Shown here: piece by piece, positions 60,694 through 64,000 of the stretch
Layout: each line of letters starts with the position of its first letter
Position numbering within the stretch: position 1 is the first letter of the stretch
Origin: Bilabrum cf. latius
Taxonomy: Eukaryota > Bigyra: Bicosoecida > Bigyra > Bicosoecida
NCBI GenBank assembly: GCA_965178125.1
Contig: OZ237768.1
Coordinates: forward strand, 620,001 to 684,000
Length of the DNA stretch: 64,000 nucleotides
Reading direction: 5' to 3'
Notes under the pieces: model-generated
The model's database searches: none
The model's input: only the letters and a program-made list of their open reading frames with translations
What the model was told of the DNA's origin: nothing
Translations under genes and position numbers: made by a program

Positions 60694-60881
60694 GTGTTCT
60701 AAATGAGCAACTTTAAGAGATTTGAGGATTGTTTGTGATTCCGAACCCGCCAGCTGCGGCTGGTTCTCATCATGCAACAAAATGCACAATGCCACAATGC
60801 TACAAGCAGCTTGCAGCTGCGTGGCGCGCAAATCAAATAGTTGATTGCAAGACGATGCAGGGCTCCACAAAGCCTTCCGCT

Positions 60882-63161
60882 TCAGGAGCTCCCTTTGCTC
60901 CCATCGCCTCCCTCCCCGCTGCCTCCCGATCCACCATCCCCAGGCCCGCTCCCACTCCCACCGCCCTCGCCGCCCGCCCCATCTGCCTCCATGGGCGCCT
61001 ACCCACCTGCACCACCCTGCGGTGCACCTTCCGACCTGCGCCTGCCCTCCCTCGCCTGCATGGCATCCAGAAAGGCACCCGTCGAGTCGCCCGCAGCCAT
61101 CGCATCCGCGCCGTCGGACGGAGACAGCCCCGCGGCTGCGAACAGAGATGCGGCTCCGGGTCCATCCAGGGCCCGCCCGAGGTTCGAAGCGGCCTGGGCG
61201 GCCTGCGGGGAGGAGAGGGCCCTCCGCAGCTGCTCGGTGTTCCTCAGCTCTGGGGGCAGCAGCGGAAGCAGACTGGCGACCGCCTCGGGGTCGGAGGCCA
61301 GTCGTGCCGCCGCGTCCCCGCTCCACACCATACCCAGGGGGGCCCCCCGGGACTGGGCCTGCGCCTGTGCCTGTGCCTGCATCATGGCCATGAGCTGCTG
61401 CTGCCACGCCGGTGCCATCCCGCCAGCACTCGCCACACCGGAAGCGCCCCCGGTGGAGGACCCGGCCGCCTGGTTGTGCTGCTGCTGGTCCAGGCCTAGG
61501 TCGTCCAGAGCCCCCGCCAAAGCGAGGTCAAGATCTGCGGTGTGGCGAGTGCGGTGGGTCATGGGGGCGATGACAGTAGCGGGGCGGCGGTGGAGAGAGA
61601 CGGGGGGTCCAGCGCGGGGAACGGGCGGTGGGCACGGGTGCACCGGGAGCTGTGGGGTGCTAGCGTGAGTGGCCGTGGGTGAGGGTGAGGGGGAGGGGGA
61701 GGGGGAGGGGGAGGGCTTGAAGAGATTTGAGTGCGCGGTGGAGACTCAACGGTTATGTATTGAGACTCAACGGACACCCTAATCTCCCATCTAGCACAAG
61801 GCCCCCGTCCCATTCCATACCCCGACCAGCCTCAGCCCCAGCCCCTGCCTCTGCCACCACTCCGCACCTGTCCCATCGCACCAAAACATCCTGCCTGCTT
61901 GCCCGCACCACTCGCTGCAAGCAGTTTCGACTCAAGAAGAGCTCTTACCGTCTCCGCCCTCGCCTGCGCTGCCATCGGGATGCTCCTGCTCGTCCTCGTC
62001 GTCATCATCGCCCTCTCCATCCACGTACTAGACTTCGTCCTCGTCCTCCTCCAGCAATGAGGCAGCAATGGCCTGCTGCAGAGCTGCGATGGAACAATAG
62101 GGAAGTTGGAAGTAGAGAGAAACAGGGTGGAAACGGGAACCGGCTAGACCTGGACGAGAGCCACAAAGCGGCCACCTACCCACCCACTGACCCTCCCTCG
62201 AAGAGCAGAGCAGAGCAGAGCAGAGCAGGAAACCGTTCCAATTGCCACGCAAACAAGTCACTATACCAAGGCACGATAAAGACCAACTCGTCACGATCTA
62301 CTCACCATCATCGTCGTACAGCATCTCTTCCGCGCCGTCCCCGCCGCCGTCATTCTCCGCCGACTCCCCACTCGCGCCCCGGTCCCCCCCCGCGTCACCA
62401 GCAGCCCCCGGGGCCGGGGCAGCGGCAGGCGCAGAGGACCCCGGGGCAGAGCTGCCAGCGGGAGCCTAGGAAGACGAGGAAGAAGAAGCCGAGGAGGAGG
62501 ACGGTCCGGAGGTGGAGGTGGACGCAGATGCCCCTGCCCCCGCTGCTGCACCCAGGCCTGTGGCCGCCGCCGCACGAGGGCCAGACGCAGCGCCCGCCCG
62601 ACCGGCCCCGGCGCCCATGCCAGCTCCCGCCCCCGCCCCCGCTGCGCCGCCACCCATCATGCCAAGCACCGCGGGATTGATGCCCAGGCGAGCCAGCTGC
62701 TCCATGCTCACACCGCCGGCGCCACCCATGCCCCCGCCAGCGCCGCCCATGAGCGCCGCCAGCCCGCCCATCCCACCCATGCCTCCCATCCCTGGCATGC
62801 CCCGGGGGGCCGCCATGCCCTCGGGCATGCGGCCGTCCATGAGGCGCTGGAACTGGCGCGCGCTCTCGCGTTCCTGGTCCAGTCGCTCGGGAGTGGACGG
62901 GCCCTGCAGCCAGAAATAGAACTGGCGGTCGCCTTGCGTGGTCTGCACGGTAAGCTCGCATACGCGAGCAGTCGGATCGGGGCAGCGGACGCGACGGAGC
63001 TTGCCGGCGCCCGGCAGGCACTCGAGGTCGATGTCCGGCCGGGACTGCCCTTTCGGCCGCCAGCGCACGCGCGGCGCACTTCCAGGGGACTCGAGAACGA
63101 TCTACAGCTCTCCTCGGGCTTTCTACGGGATTAGGCGCACCGCGCGTCGCCCTTCAGACAT
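60882..63161 (-). CDS. RPN13: 26S proteasome ubiquitin receptor Rpn13 (ADRM1)
   Basis: Exons 63161-62306, 62083-61949 and 61534-60882, 547 aa, TGA. Donors GTGAGT and GTAAGA; acceptors end CGCAG. The N-terminal Pru domain, which binds ubiquitin and Rpn2, reads LIP-Q-KARGEL-Q-IVLESPG, VRWRPKGQSRPDIDLECLPG, then FYFWLQGPSTPERLDQERES. Both Q residues shown are TAG (63123-63125 and 63102-63104). Gly/Met/Ala-rich linkers and an acidic exon 2 (LLEEDEDEV-Q-YVDGEGDD, another TAG) follow. The C-terminal DEUBAD domain, which binds and activates UCH37, is clear: VASLLPLLPPELRNTEQL, ALSSPQAAQAASNLGRALDG, STGAFLDAMQ. The phases of all three exons agree. Confidence 0.92.
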
Positions 63162-63244
63162 GGGGGCGCTTCGAAGCGAAACACGTCCGGCTTGCAGAAC
63201 TACGGCTGCGCCTCGCGACTGCGAATGGGTTCAACGAGCTTAGT
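63162..63244. promoter_or_regulatory. Short divergent promoter, Rpn13 / right-edge gene
   Basis: Only 83 bp separate the ATG of Rpn13 (63161, minus) from the ATG of the plus-strand gene (63245), so both 5' UTRs and a shared promoter must be compact or overlap. Confidence 0.45.
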
Positions 63245-64000
63245 ATGGCAGAACAACATGATGCCAGGTTATATCAGGCTGATAATCGCTCGGACTATCG
63301 CTCGAATATCTGCGCTAGCACGGCCACGTCGCTCAAAGCTCGCAACCGAGCAAGCACACTCAATTCGAAAGTCCGTATAAACGCATCGCTATTCAACTCA
63401 CCCTTCCCCGCTCTTCCTATTGCGCCTACTGAAACAGATTTGTTGCCATCCTTGCAGTATTTCCAAACTATCCTTGTTGGGCGGGCGTTCCTGGTCGATC
63501 TCGCGATGTGGTATTTGATCGGTTTGTAGCGTAACAAAATCACCACACCCCCTCGGCGTGTCTGTAGCTATTTTCTCAGCCTTTTAGTCGTATTCCAGGC
63601 AGATGAATAGAGCTAGACGTTCATTATCAGTGTTTGGAAGCAGGTGTCGCGATATTGCCTCGCAGGTTGAGGCTACCGTGCCGCTGCAAGCCATCGCGTA
63701 TGTGCCTTGCAGGCAGATATGCCAGTGCACACGAACACAGCGGTCAACCAGCGCAATGCATCCCAGCCGCGAAAGCAACATGTCACGGAAGTTGCATTCT
63801 TCCGTGCGGGCTCGTTAGGTAGGTTCGGGGGGACCAGGCAGTGGCGATGATGACGCCGGCAAGGCCCTGTTCGGCCCTGGAGCAGCTGGAGCCGGATCTG
63901 ATGGAATCTCAGACGCAGAATCGGATGATGAGCTAAAGATGTTGCAGGAAGAAGCCCGCTGGGCCCAAGAAAGGGAGCAGATGGCCTCTGGCACGGGGGA
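63245..64000 (+). CDS. Hypothetical protein, 3' end off window
   Basis: ATG 63245 (MAEQHDARLYQADNRSDYRS). Proposed exons 63245-63510 and 63599 to beyond 64000 (intron 88 nt, donor GTATTT, acceptor TTCCAG), which put the second exon (QMNRARRSLSVFGSRCRD) in frame. The donor is weak, so the model is tentative. A TAG at about 63816 is read through, and the frame stays open to the edge with an acidic/helical stretch (DAESDDELKMLQEEARWAQE). No family recognised. Confidence 0.5.

Noticed and set aside
62466-63068. Rpn13 as a single-exon protein starting at 63068
   Set aside because: The open frame continues through two TAGs to ATG 63161 and supplies the missing first strands of the Pru domain; two further exons supply the DEUBAD domain.
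63639-63675. A 22-nt intron in the right-edge gene
   Set aside because: Far shorter than all other introns here (about 70-230 nt); an 88-nt intron at 63511-63598 gives a better in-frame join.
1-64000. tRNA-Gln with CUA anticodon within the window
   Set aside because: None recognised by eye; a covariance-model search is needed and its absence from 64 kb means nothing.

Overview
The window is nuclear DNA of a microbial eukaryote. It has GT-AG spliceosomal introns of about 90-260 nt, eEF2, the proteasome subunit Rpn13, a Pfs2/WDR33 polyadenylation factor, a SNF5-type chromatin subunit and a piggyBac transposase. The eEF2 sequence looks broadly stramenopile-like, but I cannot name the organism. 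Base composition is mosaic: about 1-22 kb is near 50 % GC with AT-rich gaps, while 22.8-43.5 kb and 53.8-63.2 kb are strongly GC-rich.

The central result is that TAG is a sense codon, almost certainly glutamine, while TGA and TAA are still stops. Read with the standard code, most genes here break into same-frame pieces separated only by TAG. Read with TAG = Gln they become complete proteins ending at TGA or, twice, TAA. The TAGs fall inside conserved domains of Rpn13, an MFSD12-like transporter, a histone deacetylase and piggyBac. In two independent paralogue comparisons a TAG in one copy lies opposite CAG in the other. All gene models below use this code.

Layout: (i) 1-5787, minus, a giant multi-pass membrane protein running off the left edge; (ii) 6843-18824, two head-to-head giant CLU-like/TPR paralogues flanking a decayed hAT-like element; (iii) 19330-22296, a piggyBac transposase and a small upstream ORF; (iv) 22852-31504, minus, an LRR protein and eEF2; (v) 31790-43495, plus, a low-complexity protein with a 16-unit minisatellite, a small membrane protein, a secreted beta-helix protein and a SNF5-like protein; (vi) 43721-53528, a tandem array of a novel gene family whose products start MGGVC (predicted N-myristoylation and palmitoylation), with four complete three-exon genes and three truncated relics; (vii) 53821-57771, plus, an HDAC and an MFSD12-like transporter; (viii) 58393-63161, minus, Pfs2/WDR33 and Rpn13, then a plus-strand gene running off the right edge.

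No tRNA, rRNA, CRISPR array or bacterial-type operon was recognised. Several short motifs are far too frequent for chance (TGTGACGAGTG, CAGGGAACAAG, TCCACCGGTGGA), and a 113-bp structured repeat occurs twice, 39 kb apart.
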